64,000 nt of DNA from JBGPTK01 sp963797765 (GTDB lineage: Bacteria > Acidobacteriota > Terriglobia > Acidiferrales > UBA7541): the NCBI GenBank assembly GCA_963797765.1, contig CAWCQU010000002.1:186001-250000 (forward strand), read 5' to 3'. The position numbers and the translations under genes are program-made. The notes under the pieces were generated by a model. The model was not told where the DNA came from, ran no database searches, and saw only the letters and a list, made by a program, of their open reading frames with translations. Below are positions 9,746 through 18,415 of this stretch, one piece after another. Each line of letters begins with the position of its first letter. The first letter of the stretch is position 1.

Positions 9746-11289
9746 ATGTTGTATAAAACGCTTAGTGCTGCCGTGTTCGGGATCGACGCCTACTCGGTCG
9801 AGGTTGAGGTCGACGTGGGTTCGGGCCGCATGGGCGATTTCAACGTGGTCGGCTTGCCCGACATCGCGGTGAAGGAAAGCCGCGAACGGATCAAATCGGC
9901 CCTGAAAAACTGCGGATTCGATTTTCCGGCGCCTCAAAGCGTCACGGTTAACCTTGCCCCGGCCGACATTCGCAAGGAAGGCTCGGCATTCGATTTGCCG
10001 ATGGCGCTCGGAATTCTGGGCTGCCAGGGGACTTTTTTCGGCAAGGCGCTGGGGAATTTCGTTTTCCTGGGAGAACTTTCGCTCGATGGCAGCGTGCGCT
10101 CGGTGCGCGGCGCGCTCTCCGCGGCTCTATCCGCTCGCGAGCATGGAATTCAGAATGTGGTGGTGCCGGAAGCCAATGCGCGCGAAGCGGCTGTAGTCGA
10201 AGGCACGCAGGTCTACGGAATTCGTTCCTTGCCGCAAGCGGTGGATCTGGTGAACGCGCCCGAATCATTCACGCCTGTAAAAGTGGACGCCGGGAAGATG
10301 CTGTGCGAGGCCAGCCAATACGCGTGTGGATTTGCGCGACGTACGCGGGCAACAGGCGGCGAAACGGGCTCTCGAGGTAGCCTGTGCCGGCAGCCACAAC
10401 ATCCTGCTGATCGGGCCTCCCGGAGCCGGGAAGACCATGCTGGCAAAGCGCATCCCCACGATTTTGCCGCCGATGTCGCTGGAAGAAGCCATTGAAACCA
10501 CGCGCATCCACAGCGTGGCCGGGCTGCTCGACGATTCGCGCGGCCTGGTGGGCACGCGGCCATTTCGCTCGCCGCACCACACCATCAGCGATGCGGGATT
10601 GATCGGGGGAGGCGCGATTCCCAGGCCGGGAGAAGTTTCCATCGGGCACAACGGCGTGCTGTTTCTCGACGAACTGCCCGAATTCGAGCGCAACGTCCTG
10701 GAAGTGATGCGCCAACCGCTCGAGGACGGCACCGTAACCATCGCGCGCGCCGCGCTTACCGTCAGCTTTCCCGCGCGATTCATGCTGGCCGCGGCGATGA
10801 ATCCATGCCCTTGCGGCTTCTTCGGCGATCCCACGCGCGAGTGCCACTGCTCGCCGCCGCAAATCCAGCGCTACGTTTCGAAAATTTCCGGCCCTTTGCT
10901 GGATCGCATCGATATTCACATTGAAGTCCCGGCCGTGAAGTACAAGGAATTGCGCGGCGAACCGGCGATCGAAAGTTCAGCCGTGGTCCGCGAGCGCGTG
11001 TCTGCGCGCCCGGGCCATCCAAGGCCAGCGGTTCAAGGGCGAAAAGCAGCTTTACGCAAACGCGCAAATGCCTACGAAGCTGATTCGCAAGCACTGCGTT
11101 ATCTCCGCCGAAGGCGAACAATTGCTCGAGAATGCCATCATGCGGCTGGGGCTTTCCGCGCGCGCCCACGACCGCATCCTGAAGGTTTCGCGCACCATCG
11201 CCGATCTGGAAGGCGAAACGGACATCCAACCCCGCCACTTGAGCGAGGCAATCCAATACCGCACGCTCGACCGCACTTATTGGGCGTAA
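9746..11289 (+). CDS. comM: ComM/YifB family Mg-chelatase-like AAA+ ATPase, two frame breaks
   Basis: ATG at 9746 (MLYKTLSAAVFGIDAYSVEVEVD). The protein would be 513 aa, the usual ComM length, if one extra base near 10318 and one near 11000 are removed; the three frames then join without loss. The N-terminal Lon-substrate-like domain (VVGLPDIAVKESRERIKSAL, DIRKEGSAFDLPMALG) is followed by the AAA+ core with Walker A GPPGAGKT and Walker B FLDELPEF, a Cys cluster (NPCPCG, CHCS) and the C-terminal lid ending in RTLDRTYWA. ComM homologues are helicases that help branch migration during natural transformation. Such a complete conserved gene with only single-base breaks looks more like a sequencing problem than decay. 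Confidence 0.85.
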
Positions 11290-11518
11290 GCACGGAAGGA
11301 ACCGATTCGAGCGGGCAAGAGTCTTAAGGGAGGGCCTGGCAGTTGGCAGCACAGCCAATCCTGGCTAGGCGTGTCAAGCTGTTCTCGATGGTTTTTTGGC
11401 GCAGGCAACAGTGCGCACACCACTTGCGAGAAAAGAGTGCCTTTGTTGTTCCATTGACTTGAAGAAGCCGCTATGCTACGAACACAAAGCAATTTTGGGG
11501 ATTGCTGACCGACCAGTG

Positions 11519-11990
11519 ATGGCCGCGCAGACAAAAAAGATCGAGGTCACGCTCGAGACGCTACTCGATAGCGTGGACCTTGCCGAGCACCTCACCCTTC
11601 GGATCGCCGACGCGATCGGTTTCGGCGAAGAGGACTGCCACAAAATCGGCATGTCCGTGCGGGAAGGGGTGATCAACGCCTACAATTATGGAAACCAGCG
11701 CGAACGCAGCAAGAAAATTCTGCTGACAGTCGAGCTGGAACCTGAAAAGATGGTCATACACGTACTGGACCAGGGGATTGGGTTTTGAGGTGAAGGAGAT
11801 TCCCGATCCGCTTTCCGAGGAGAACCTGCTGCGAACCTCGGGGCGCGGGCTTTTCCTGATGCGCGCTTTTATGGATGAATTTGAAGTCCGTAAGGGGCAG
11901 AATGGCGGCGCTGAACTGGTGATGGCCAAGATTTATCCAGGCTCCAGGAACGGCGGAAAGCCTCCGGCAGCCGGGGACAAGGAGAAATAA
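11519..11990 (+). CDS. RsbW-like anti-sigma factor / serine kinase ATPase, one frame break
   Basis: Start ATG 11519 (MAAQTKKIEVTLETLLDSVD), about 156 aa after joining frames. It is a GHKL/HATPase domain of the RsbW/SpoIIAB/BtrW type: N-box region MSVREGVINAYNYGN, G1 box LDQGIGF and G2 box TSGRGLFLMRAFMDE. The frame ends at GGG-TTT-TGA (11781-11789). With one T fewer it reads IGFEVKEIPDPLSEENLL and continues to 11990. These kinases bind a sigma factor or phosphorylate an anti-anti-sigma protein. The STAS gene 4 bp downstream is the expected partner. Extra T in the T4 run by error, real mutation or a prfB-like slip are the choices. Confidence 0.8.
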
Positions 11991-11994
11991 ATCA

Positions 11995-12339
11995 GTGAGT
12001 CTGCAAGCGACAGCCCGCGAATCTCATGGCGTGATTATCATCGATTTGAGCGGACGGATCACCCTGGGAGAAGGCAGCGCCCTGCTGCGGGAAATGATTC
12101 GAGAGCACCTGGAGAAGGGGCAGATTCGAATTATTCTAAACCTGGCGGACGTGAACTATATCGATAGCTCGGGAATCGGCGAGCTGGTCAGCGGCTTCAC
12201 CACCACAAAAGGCCGCGGCGGCGAACTGAAGCTGCTGAATTTGACGCGCAAGGTTCACGACCTGATTCAAATCACGCGACTCTTCACCGTTTTTGATATT
12301 CACTCCGACGAAAAAACCGCCGCAACCAGCTTCCGCTAG
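11995..12339 (+). CDS. STAS-domain anti-anti-sigma factor
   Basis: 114 aa, GTG start at 11995 with AAGGAG upstream, 4 bp after the RsbW-like gene. The whole protein is one STAS domain: GVIIIDLSGRITLGEGSALLRE, then ILNLADVNYIDSSGIGELVSG. The DSSG serine is the residue phosphorylated in SpoIIAA/RsbV relatives. Phosphorylation by the upstream kinase would set it free from, or lock it out of, a partner switch controlling a sigma factor. No sigma factor or PP2C phosphatase gene lies near, so the controlled target is elsewhere. Confidence 0.88.
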   Translation: MSLQATARESHGVIIIDLSGRITLGEGSALLREMIREHLEKGQIRIILNLADVNYIDSSGIGELVSGFTTTKGRGGELKLLNLTRKVHDLIQITRLFTVFDIHSDEKTAATSFR

Positions 12340-12558
12340 TTGCCCGGGCAATTTACCCACTCGCCCGAATTTTCGCGCATCCCATATAATTAGTTTTCAG
12401 CCCAGCAATAATTGCCGTCCTGTATGGGCAACGCCGGGCGAAGCTGGCCGTGTAGCGCCGACACGCTTCAAGGGTGGGCAGCCTCTGAATTTAGATCACA
12501 GGGATCGCCACCGCGCGGCGGCAGACCCAATTTCCGTCCGTCTCACAATGGAGGAACA

Positions 12559-12862
12559 ATGCGAAATTTCAAAATTCAAGCCTTGGTTCTGATCGCCTTC
12601 GTGGCGGGATTCGCCGCGTCCTGGCTGTCTTTCCCCGCGAAGAACCATAAAAGCAGCCCCGCAATCCAGCTTCGGCGGATGCGTTTCCGCAGTCCCCCAG
12701 CAGTGGGGCCAATATCACGGCGGCTCCGCCCAATCCGGCCTCGCCTTCGAGGATCGCGAGGGGACCATCCGCTTCCTAACCAACATTCCCTGTGGCGCTA
12801 CGCCACTCGTGGCCCTGGAAATCCGAAGAACCTCAGGCAATTCCGGCAGCGGCAGCAATTAG
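12559..12862 (+). CDS. Small exported protein of unknown function, one frame break
   Basis: ATG at 12559 follows GGAGG at ideal spacing. The first frame gives an N-terminal membrane or signal segment (ALVLIAFVAGFAASWLSF). Beyond the AAAA at 12648-12651 the sensible frame is +1, reading APQSSFGGC, then QQWGQYHGGSAQSG, FEDREGTIRFLTNIPCG and a stop at 12860-12862. Dropping one A gives a 100-aa exported protein with a Ser/Gly tail. I do not recognise a family. The FEDREGTIRFLTN pattern suggests a small beta-rich domain. The ribosome site, signal segment and restored length support it being a real gene. Confidence 0.5.
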
Positions 12863-13090
12863 CCATGAGGGTTTAAGTTTGTGGAATAAGTCCGACTGAT
12901 CCCGTTAGTTGCAGGCGGTGGCATAGCGATGAGACAAGAGTCCCGACCCTCAATTCCTCGTCGTGCCGGTTTAGTACCCGACTTCCGCGTTCATCGTTCA
13001 TCAATCAGAACCGCCGATCTTCGGCCCACAGCTGTGAATATCTGGGTGTACAATATTGCTCCGAGTAAACAGATTGAGAAGGTGCGTACT

Positions 13091-14107
13091 ATGAAGAAAC
13101 CATTGGTTGCAGCGTTTGCTCTGTTGGTTTGGTGCACGCTTACTACTGCGCAGGCGACACCCCAATCGACTAGCACCAAATTGGAGATTGGATTTGCCGA
13201 TGAACCTTGGAAATTGGTCCTCGACGCGGCTGGATTCAAAATTAGCACGAACGGATTGCAACCGGATGGCCGTGTTTACTTGCTCGCTGAGAATCAGGCA
13301 ACTCAGGTGATGCTCTCCGTCTATCTTGAAAAGATTCGCGGTAAAGCAACCTCTGAAGATTGCAAAGAGAGCCAAAAAAACAGGCTAGCGCAATCGGTGA
13401 ATTACAGACGGGAAAAGATCGAAACAAAGGAGTCGGCTGGAATGGCGATCGTGGAATACACCGTCCCGGAGTTCAATGGCGCTCCTGTGCAACAAAGAAA
13501 TCTGTTCGCCTGCCTGCCAAAAGATGATGTGTTTGTCGATATCCATCTATCCAGAATACAGTTCAAGCCCCAAGACCAAGAATTGTTTGACGCAGTTCTC
13601 AAATCAGCCCATTTTGACGATAAGACCACGTCCCATTCAGGCGCCACCGAACCGGCCGCGTCGGCAATAACAGGTAGTACCAGCCTGGATTACTTTCGTG
13701 AAGGCAGCCGATATTTCATTCGGGAGAACTTTCCAGCGTCGATTGGTCCCTATCAAAAGGCTTTGGATGCTGAAAAACAGTCGCGCAAGCTGCCCACAAA
13801 TGAATGGCGGGTTCTCGTTGATAATTTGGGAATGGCGTATGGAATTACCGGGAAATTGGACCAAGCCGAACAGACTTTTAATTACGGGCTCTCGCAAGAC
13901 GCTACATATCCAATGTTTTACTACAATCTGGCTTGCATCGCTGCCGAAAGGAATGACATGGAGAGGACCATGAAGTTTCTGCGGACGGCCTTTTCTTACA
14001 AGGCGAATATGATCCCAGATGAATCCATGCCGGACCCGCGGAAAGACGATTCCTTCAAGTCTTTCATGGCAGACGAACGATTTCGGAAGTTTGTAGACTC
14101 TCTTTAG
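13091..14107 (+). CDS. Exported TPR-containing protein of unknown function
   Basis: 338 aa from the ATG at 13091 (MKKPLVAAFALLVWCTL), which starts a clear signal peptide ending near TTAQA; the longer open frame upstream has no signal. Residues 28-175 are an unassigned domain with strands such as FADEPWKLVLDAAGFKI and CKESQKNRLAQSVNYR. Residues 190-300 contain about three TPR-like helix pairs (ALDAEKQSRKL, LVDNLGMAYGITGKLDQAEQTF, FYYNLACIAAERNDME). It probably acts in the periplasm in protein contacts. The base composition is lower in GC than the neighbours, a hint of a different origin. The frame is intact although it sits in the stretch with many frame breaks. Confidence 0.6.
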   Translation: MKKPLVAAFALLVWCTLTTAQATPQSTSTKLEIGFADEPWKLVLDAAGFKISTNGLQPDGRVYLLAENQATQVMLSVYLEKIRGKATSEDCKESQKNRLAQSVNYRREKIETKESAGMAIVEYTVPEFNGAPVQQRNLFACLPKDDVFVDIHLSRIQFKPQDQELFDAVLKSAHFDDKTTSHSGATEPAASAITGSTSLDYFREGSRYFIRENFPASIGPYQKALDAEKQSRKLPTNEWRVLVDNLGMAYGITGKLDQAEQTFNYGLSQDATYPMFYYNLACIAAERNDMERTMKFLRTAFSYKANMIPDESMPDPRKDDSFKSFMADERFRKFVDSL

Positions 14108-14218
14108 AGGGGTGCAAGCTTCCCTCGTGTCTCGTTGGGCGCTAAGTGCGCTTACGAAACCCACTCCACCATCCCCAGTTGTACTCTGGACAGCCTTCCG
14201 CGGTTTATGTAAAAATCC

Positions 14219-14247
14219 CCCCGTTTCTGCAGGTCTTGTAAACGGGG
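14219..14247 (+). promoter_or_regulatory. Hairpin in the long leader of the cold-shock gene
   Basis: CCCCGTTT (14219-14226) pairs with AAACGGGG (14240-14247) around a 13-nt loop, about 100 nt before the cold-shock start. The 240-bp spacer has no gene. Cold-shock mRNAs often have structured leaders, so this is a candidate regulatory structure. No T tract follows, which argues against a simple terminator. Confidence 0.35.
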
Positions 14248-14347
14248 TGGTCAAGGGTCCTCTCCTCTTTAGGTCAGATGGACTCATCTTGCTGCCGGCT
14301 CGTGTTACAAGCACTTTTGCAACATTTAACAGAAAGGAGCGGCTCCA

Positions 14348-14554
14348 TTGGCTAGAGAACAAGGTGTGGTGAAGTGGTTTAATGCTTCGAAGGGTTACGG
14401 CTTCATTCAGCGGCAATCGGGCGAAGATGTTTTCGCTCATTTCTCGGCGATTCAAATGGACGGTTACAAGTCGTTGACCGAGGGCCAGCTTGTCGAGTTT
14501 GAGGTCAAGCAAGGACCCAAGGGCCTCCAGGCTGAGGGCATCACCGCGGTCTAG
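14348..14554 (+). CDS. csp: Cold-shock domain protein (CspA family)
   Basis: 68 aa from a TTG at 14348 with AAAGGAG upstream. The single cold-shock domain has both RNA-binding motifs: KGYGFI (RNP1) and DVFAHFSAI (RNP2), and starts with the typical GVVKWFNASKGYGF. It binds single-stranded RNA or DNA and melts structure in mRNA at low temperature or during growth. It is a single-gene unit with a 240-bp leader containing a hairpin (14219-14247). Confidence 0.95.
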   Translation: MAREQGVVKWFNASKGYGFIQRQSGEDVFAHFSAIQMDGYKSLTEGQLVEFEVKQGPKGLQAEGITAV

Positions 14555-14700
14555 CGGCGTTCGTCCTGCGGCCTGCCTCGTCTGTTCAGTGCAGAGCCTT
14601 TTTCCCCATCGGGTGCGTGCCGGCCCGCCCGGAACGCAGCAGGTGAAGTGTTCTGTGATAGGATAAAGAACCAGACACCCGCACAAGGAAGGAATTTTCG

Positions 14701-15424
14701 TTGGCTCATATCTCCCGTAAAGAACTGAAAAAGGACGAACTCCGCGATTCATTCGTGCATGGCGCGGAAGCGGTCTATTCCCACCAGAAATTGGCGGCGG
14801 CATTGATCGGCGCCGTGTTGATCGTCGTGATAGCGGTTTTGGGCTGGAGATTTTACGCTGATCGCCAGACCGGTAAAGCCTCGGCCGCCCTGGATGACGC
14901 GATGCAGGTTTACAACGCGCGAATCCGCACCGCCATCGAGCCCGCCGATCCCGGCGAAATCACCTATACAGCCGAGAAAAACAAGTTTGAAGATGCGGCG
15001 AAGAAACTCGTTGCCGTCGCTTCGAAATACCCGCGCACGCGGCCCTGGACAAATGGCCCGTTATTATGCCGGGTTGAGCTACGAGCAACTGCAGCGCAAC
15101 GATGAGGCTGTGAAATCCCTGCAGGAAGTGGCAAACAGCGGGGACAACGAAATCGCTGCCGTCGCGCGATTTGCCTTGGCCAAACTTTACGACCAGACCG
15201 GCAAAGGCGACGATGCCGTAAAGCTCTACCAGCAATTGATCGCCAAGCCCGCCGTCCTCGCTCCCAAACCGGTGGTGATGCTGGCCCTGGCCGGCCACTA
15301 CGCGAAGAGCAATAATCCTGGCGAGGCTGTGAAACTTTATAACCAGGTCAAGCTTGACTATCCGGATTCAGCCGTCTCCCGCCAGGCCGACGAGCAACTC
15401 GAACTCCTCCCAGGCAAAAGCTAG
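14701..15424 (+). CDS. YfgM-like membrane-anchored TPR protein, one frame break
   Basis: TTG at 14701 after AAGGAAGG. The frame that starts as MAHISRKELKKDELRDSF carries one transmembrane segment at about residues 32-52 (AALIGAVLIVVIAVLGW). It leaves register between 15028 and 15055, and the +1 frame continues with MARYYAGLSYEQLQRNDEAV to LELLPGKS. With one base removed the product is 240 aa: short cytoplasmic head, one membrane helix, then tandem TPRs. This matches the YfgM/TPR_21 type, periplasmic co-factors of the SecYEG translocon and PpiD, though the assignment is by layout only. Confidence 0.7.
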
Positions 15425-15430
15425 CCGGTT

Positions 15431-15457
15431 CTAGTAGCACAGCCACTCCTGGCTGTA
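15431..15457. repeat. Single copy of the CACAGCCA-CTCC-TGGCTGT palindrome
   Basis: CTAGTAG followed by CACAGCCA (15438-15445), CTCC and TGGCTGTA (15450-15457) just after the YfgM-like gene. It is one unit of the family that forms inverted pairs at 44741-44813 and 47791-47867. A decayed unit is visible at 11350-11367. Confidence 0.7.
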
Positions 15458-15672
15458 AGCTTTTCCTCAGATGCTGTGGAGGTTGCGCCGAAAATCCTCG
15501 TGCGCCCATGTACCAGTTATTTCCCGAGCAACTCCTGAACTGGGCCCGTGTCCCATCAGCGCGTCAATCCGGCATCTGGCAGCCGTTCATCGATGAACCG
15601 AAAATATTTCAAATGTGTCCATCAGATTGCTCCCGGATACGCCGCCAACCGTCCGGTAGTATACTTTCGCGC

Positions 15673-16523
15673 ATGCAACCCAATCAGGCGGTGATTAACA
15701 GTTGGAGTGTCTCCGCGCCATATTGGGAGAAGCACCGCGAAATTATCCGGCAGATGTTCGCGCCGGTCACGCAAGCTCTGATCGAGGATGGGCGGATTGG
15801 CAGCTGGCAGACGTCGTCCTGGATATTGCCACGGGTCCCGGAGAGCCGGCCTTGACCGTGGCCGCGTTGGTCGGACCCGAAGGCAAGGTTTTTGGGATCG
15901 ACCCGGTGCCGGAGATGGTGGCCGCCGCGCGGCGCCAGGCAGATCATCTTGGGTTCAAGAATACGCAATTTGACGTGGCCTTTGCGGACCAACTGCCGTT
16001 CCCGGCCGATACCTTCGATGCCGTGGTCAGCCGCTTCGGTGCGATGTTCTTTCCCTCTCCGGTTGACGCAGTCCGCGAGATATTGAGAGTCCTTAAGCCG
16101 GGACGCAAACTGGCAACGGCTGTCTGGCATTTCGCCGAACGGAATCCTTTTCACTACGCGCTGCAGCGAGTCGTTGAACGGCATGTCCAATCGCCACCGC
16201 CCGAGCCCGATGCTCCGGACGCATTCCGCTTTGCCAGCCTGGGCAAGTTGCGCGACATTTTTGGCGAGGCCGGAGCGATGGCTCCATCCGAGCGCCTGCT
16301 GCAATTCACAATTCAAGCGGCGATCTCCGTTGAAGACTTTTGGACGCTGCGCAGCGAAATGTCCGAGAAGCTTCGTGAAAAGTTCGCCAAGCTCTCCGGG
16401 GAGCAATTGGCTGAAGTGAGGCGTCAGTCGCTCGAAGTTTTTCGCGGGTACTCCACGGACCGCGGGATCAGTTTTCCGGCAGAGGTGCTGATCGTCAGCG
16501 GAAGCAAGAAGCCATCCGCCTAG
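15673..16523 (+). CDS. Class I SAM-dependent methyltransferase, one frame break
   Basis: ATG at 15673 (MQPNQAVINSWSVSAPYWEK). The first frame runs to about IEDGRIG near 15800 and the -1 frame continues with VVLDIATGPGEPAL to a stop at 16521-16523; one added base gives 283 aa. Motif I is DIATGPGEP, followed by VFGIDPVPEMVAAAR (acidic loop) and DAVVSRFGAMFF (motif IV region). It belongs to the UbiE/Methyltransf_11 group. The substrate cannot be told. No Shine-Dalgarno sequence is obvious, so the start is less certain. It is monocistronic, with the peroxiredoxin gene downstream behind its own promoter. Confidence 0.72.
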
Positions 16524-16592
16524 TTGAAGCAGAAGCAGGCGAACCCGGATGGCGCGATAACCTCTCGTTCCGATCGCTTGGCGGCGTCCCGC

Positions 16593-16623
16593 TTGACACC
16601 AGCACGGGCCGTTGGCCTACAAT
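16593..16623 (+). promoter_or_regulatory. Candidate sigma-70 promoter of the peroxiredoxin gene
   Basis: TTGACA at 16593-16598 and TACAAT at 16618-16623 with a 19-bp spacer, about 52 bp before the peroxiredoxin ATG. The -35 is perfect and the -10 has one mismatch; the spacer is slightly long. Confidence 0.5.
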
Positions 16624-16675
16624 GTCCGCTCGCGACGGATTGAATCCGCATCAACAGCCAAGGAGATGAAGGCAA

Positions 16676-17335
16676 ATGCCCCTACGCATTAACGACGAAG
16701 CGCCGAATTTTACCGCTCAAACTACGCAAGGCGAGATTGACTTTCACAAATGGATTGGCGATGGGTGGGCGATCCTGTTTTCGCATCCGAAAGATTTCAC
16801 TCCCGTTTGCACAACGGAACTCGGATATATGGCAAAACTCGCGCCGGATTTCGCCGCGCGCAACTGCAAGATCATCGGCCTGAGCGTTGATCCCGTCAGC
16901 AGCCATGGCAAGTGGGCTGTCGACATCGAAGAGACTCAGGGCCACAAGGTTAGCTATCCCATGATCGGCGACCCGGCTCTTAGCGTAGCCAAACTTTATA
17001 ACATGCTGCCGGCCGACGCCGGCGATACATCCGAAGGCCGCACCGCCGCCACCAATGCCACCGTCCGCACCGTCTTTATCATCGGTCCGGATAAGAAGAT
17101 CAAGCTGATGCTTGCCTACCCGATGTCCACCGGGCGCAATTTCGACGAGATTCTTCGCGTTCTGGATTCGATGCTGCTTACCACCAAGCACCAAGTGTCA
17201 ACGCCCGTGAACTGGAAACCTGGCGAGGACGTCATCATCAGCGGCAGCGTTTCGGATGAAGAGGCCAAAAAGAAGTATCCTGGCGGCTGGAAGACGCTGA
17301 AGCCCTATCTCCGCGTCGTCGCCCAACCCAAATAA
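16676..17335 (+). CDS. 1-Cys peroxiredoxin (Prx6 family)
   Basis: 219 aa, ATG at 16676 after AAGGAGATGAAGG. The active site is DFTPVCTTELG with peroxidatic Cys45. The long Prx6-type C-terminal arm (NWKPGEDVIISGSVSDEEAKK, WKTLKPYLR) is present. It reduces hydrogen peroxide and organic hydroperoxides in the cytoplasm and is regenerated by a thiol donor. No second conserved Cys stands in the resolving position, as expected of 1-Cys enzymes. It is alone in its unit with a candidate promoter 52 bp upstream; no OxyR-like gene is in view. Confidence 0.95.
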   Translation: MPLRINDEAPNFTAQTTQGEIDFHKWIGDGWAILFSHPKDFTPVCTTELGYMAKLAPDFAARNCKIIGLSVDPVSSHGKWAVDIEETQGHKVSYPMIGDPALSVAKLYNMLPADAGDTSEGRTAATNATVRTVFIIGPDKKIKLMLAYPMSTGRNFDEILRVLDSMLLTTKHQVSTPVNWKPGEDVIISGSVSDEEAKKKYPGGWKTLKPYLRVVAQPK

Positions 17336-17799
17336 CTTTCGATCGCCGATAACGGCTGCGAAAAGATCCAATTTGTCGTCATTCCGAGCCCGTCTTGTGG
17401 GCGAGGAATCCAGAGAAAATCCCAAATGCCCGGGAAGTGGGGATTTTCTCCATGCACATCTGGAGTGCCATTCGTTCGGAAAGTCAATTCTCGACTTTTT
17501 CCGCGGCTTGTGAAGCCGCGCAAATTTCAGATACGAGGCTCATGCTGGATGGCCGGCTACTCGGTCAATTGAAATATCACTTGTCTGCGAAGTGCGTTTA
17601 GGTGGCAATACAAGCCCCTTTATCAACATCCGCCTCGCTCGATGCACCTGCCGCCCTTGTGCCGAAGTTGCGCGGGTTGACCTGGCTTTCTTATCTCGCA
17701 AGCGCTCAACAAGGAGTTACAGAATGCCCGAGAAAAGGTTTTTGCGCCTTTTGAACATGGAAACAGTTTATTCCGAAACTTGATGGTCCAGGAGTGGTC
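17336..17799. repeat. Intergenic region with a GTCATTCCGAG repeat and a long hairpin
   Basis: No convincing gene lies here. 17375-17411 (GTCGTCATTCCGAGCCCG ... GGGCGAGGAATCC) is a copy of the repeat family seen at 9.5 and 42.6 kb. Directly after it, GAGAAAATCCC (17413-17423) and GGGATTTTCTC (17440-17450) are perfect 11-bp inverted arms around a 16-nt loop that itself contains CCCGGG. The hairpin follows the peroxiredoxin gene by about 80 bp, but no T tract follows. Confidence 0.6.
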
Positions 17800-18264
17800 A
17801 TGCTCAATCGGGAATCCCTACACGAACTCATCGATATGCTGCCCGAAGCAGCGCTCGAATCGGCCCAGCGAGTACTACAGAACTATCAAACTTGGCCGCC
17901 AAAGCCACCCATTGAAGTCGAGATGATGCGCAAACGCGTTGACGAACTTTCTAGAAGGCGCGGTGAAGAGATGGCTGCTCTTACCGGGACAGGATTTAGA
18001 AGTTCCCACACCGGCGGCGGGATTTTTAAACCCGACGGTGATGGTAAGGCCTCAATGAGTACCTCGGAAGGAGAGACTTTAGTGACTCTAGAGATTCACA
18101 TTTTTCGGGGTCACAGATTGGAAATTGAGGAGCGGCTGCGCCTTTCCGAGGGCAAAAAGTCATTGGTATACACCCAACAGATCAAAGGACCGGAAGGGAA
18201 AGAGGGCCGCTTTGAGATTCAGTTCGAGCTGACTGAAGAGCTTCCTCCAGTCGAGGGAGTTTAG
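17800..18264 (+). CDS. Hypothetical protein
   Basis: 154 aa, ATG at 17800 with AGGAG 5 nt before it. I do not recognise the family. The N-terminal part is helical (RESLHELIDMLPEAALESAQRVLQNYQ) and resembles the small helical modules that sit at the start of some antitoxin-like or DUF2281-like proteins. Residues 90-150 look beta-rich and amphipathic (TLVTLEIHIFRGHRLEIEERLRLSE, KSLVYTQQIKGPEGKEGRFEIQFEL). There is no signal peptide, so it should be cytoplasmic. It stands alone between the repeat region and the TPR gene. The frame is intact and the ribosome site good, so the gene is probably real. Confidence 0.5.
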   Translation: MLNRESLHELIDMLPEAALESAQRVLQNYQTWPPKPPIEVEMMRKRVDELSRRRGEEMAALTGTGFRSSHTGGGIFKPDGDGKASMSTSEGETLVTLEIHIFRGHRLEIEERLRLSEGKKSLVYTQQIKGPEGKEGRFEIQFELTEELPPVEGV

Positions 18265-18415
18265 TCATTCCTCGTCGCATCGCCGATGCGCGGCTGGCGA
18301 AATTCCGAGAGCGGCCACGTCTACGAAAAGGCCCTTATACAACCAAATCAATTCGGTCACACGAAAATGTGCTCATGGCGCTACAATCTGCGGTTGGGAT
18401 CAGGGAGGAGCGACC

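Noticed and set aside
10310..11010. Programmed frameshifting in comM
   Set aside because: Two shifts in one gene and no slippery sequence or stop context like known recoding sites; ComM is made without recoding elsewhere.
12340..12558. Structured RNA or riboswitch before the small exported protein
   Set aside because: Some GC-rich pairing is possible and a TATAAT lies at 12385-12390, but no known consensus core and no matching -35 were seen.
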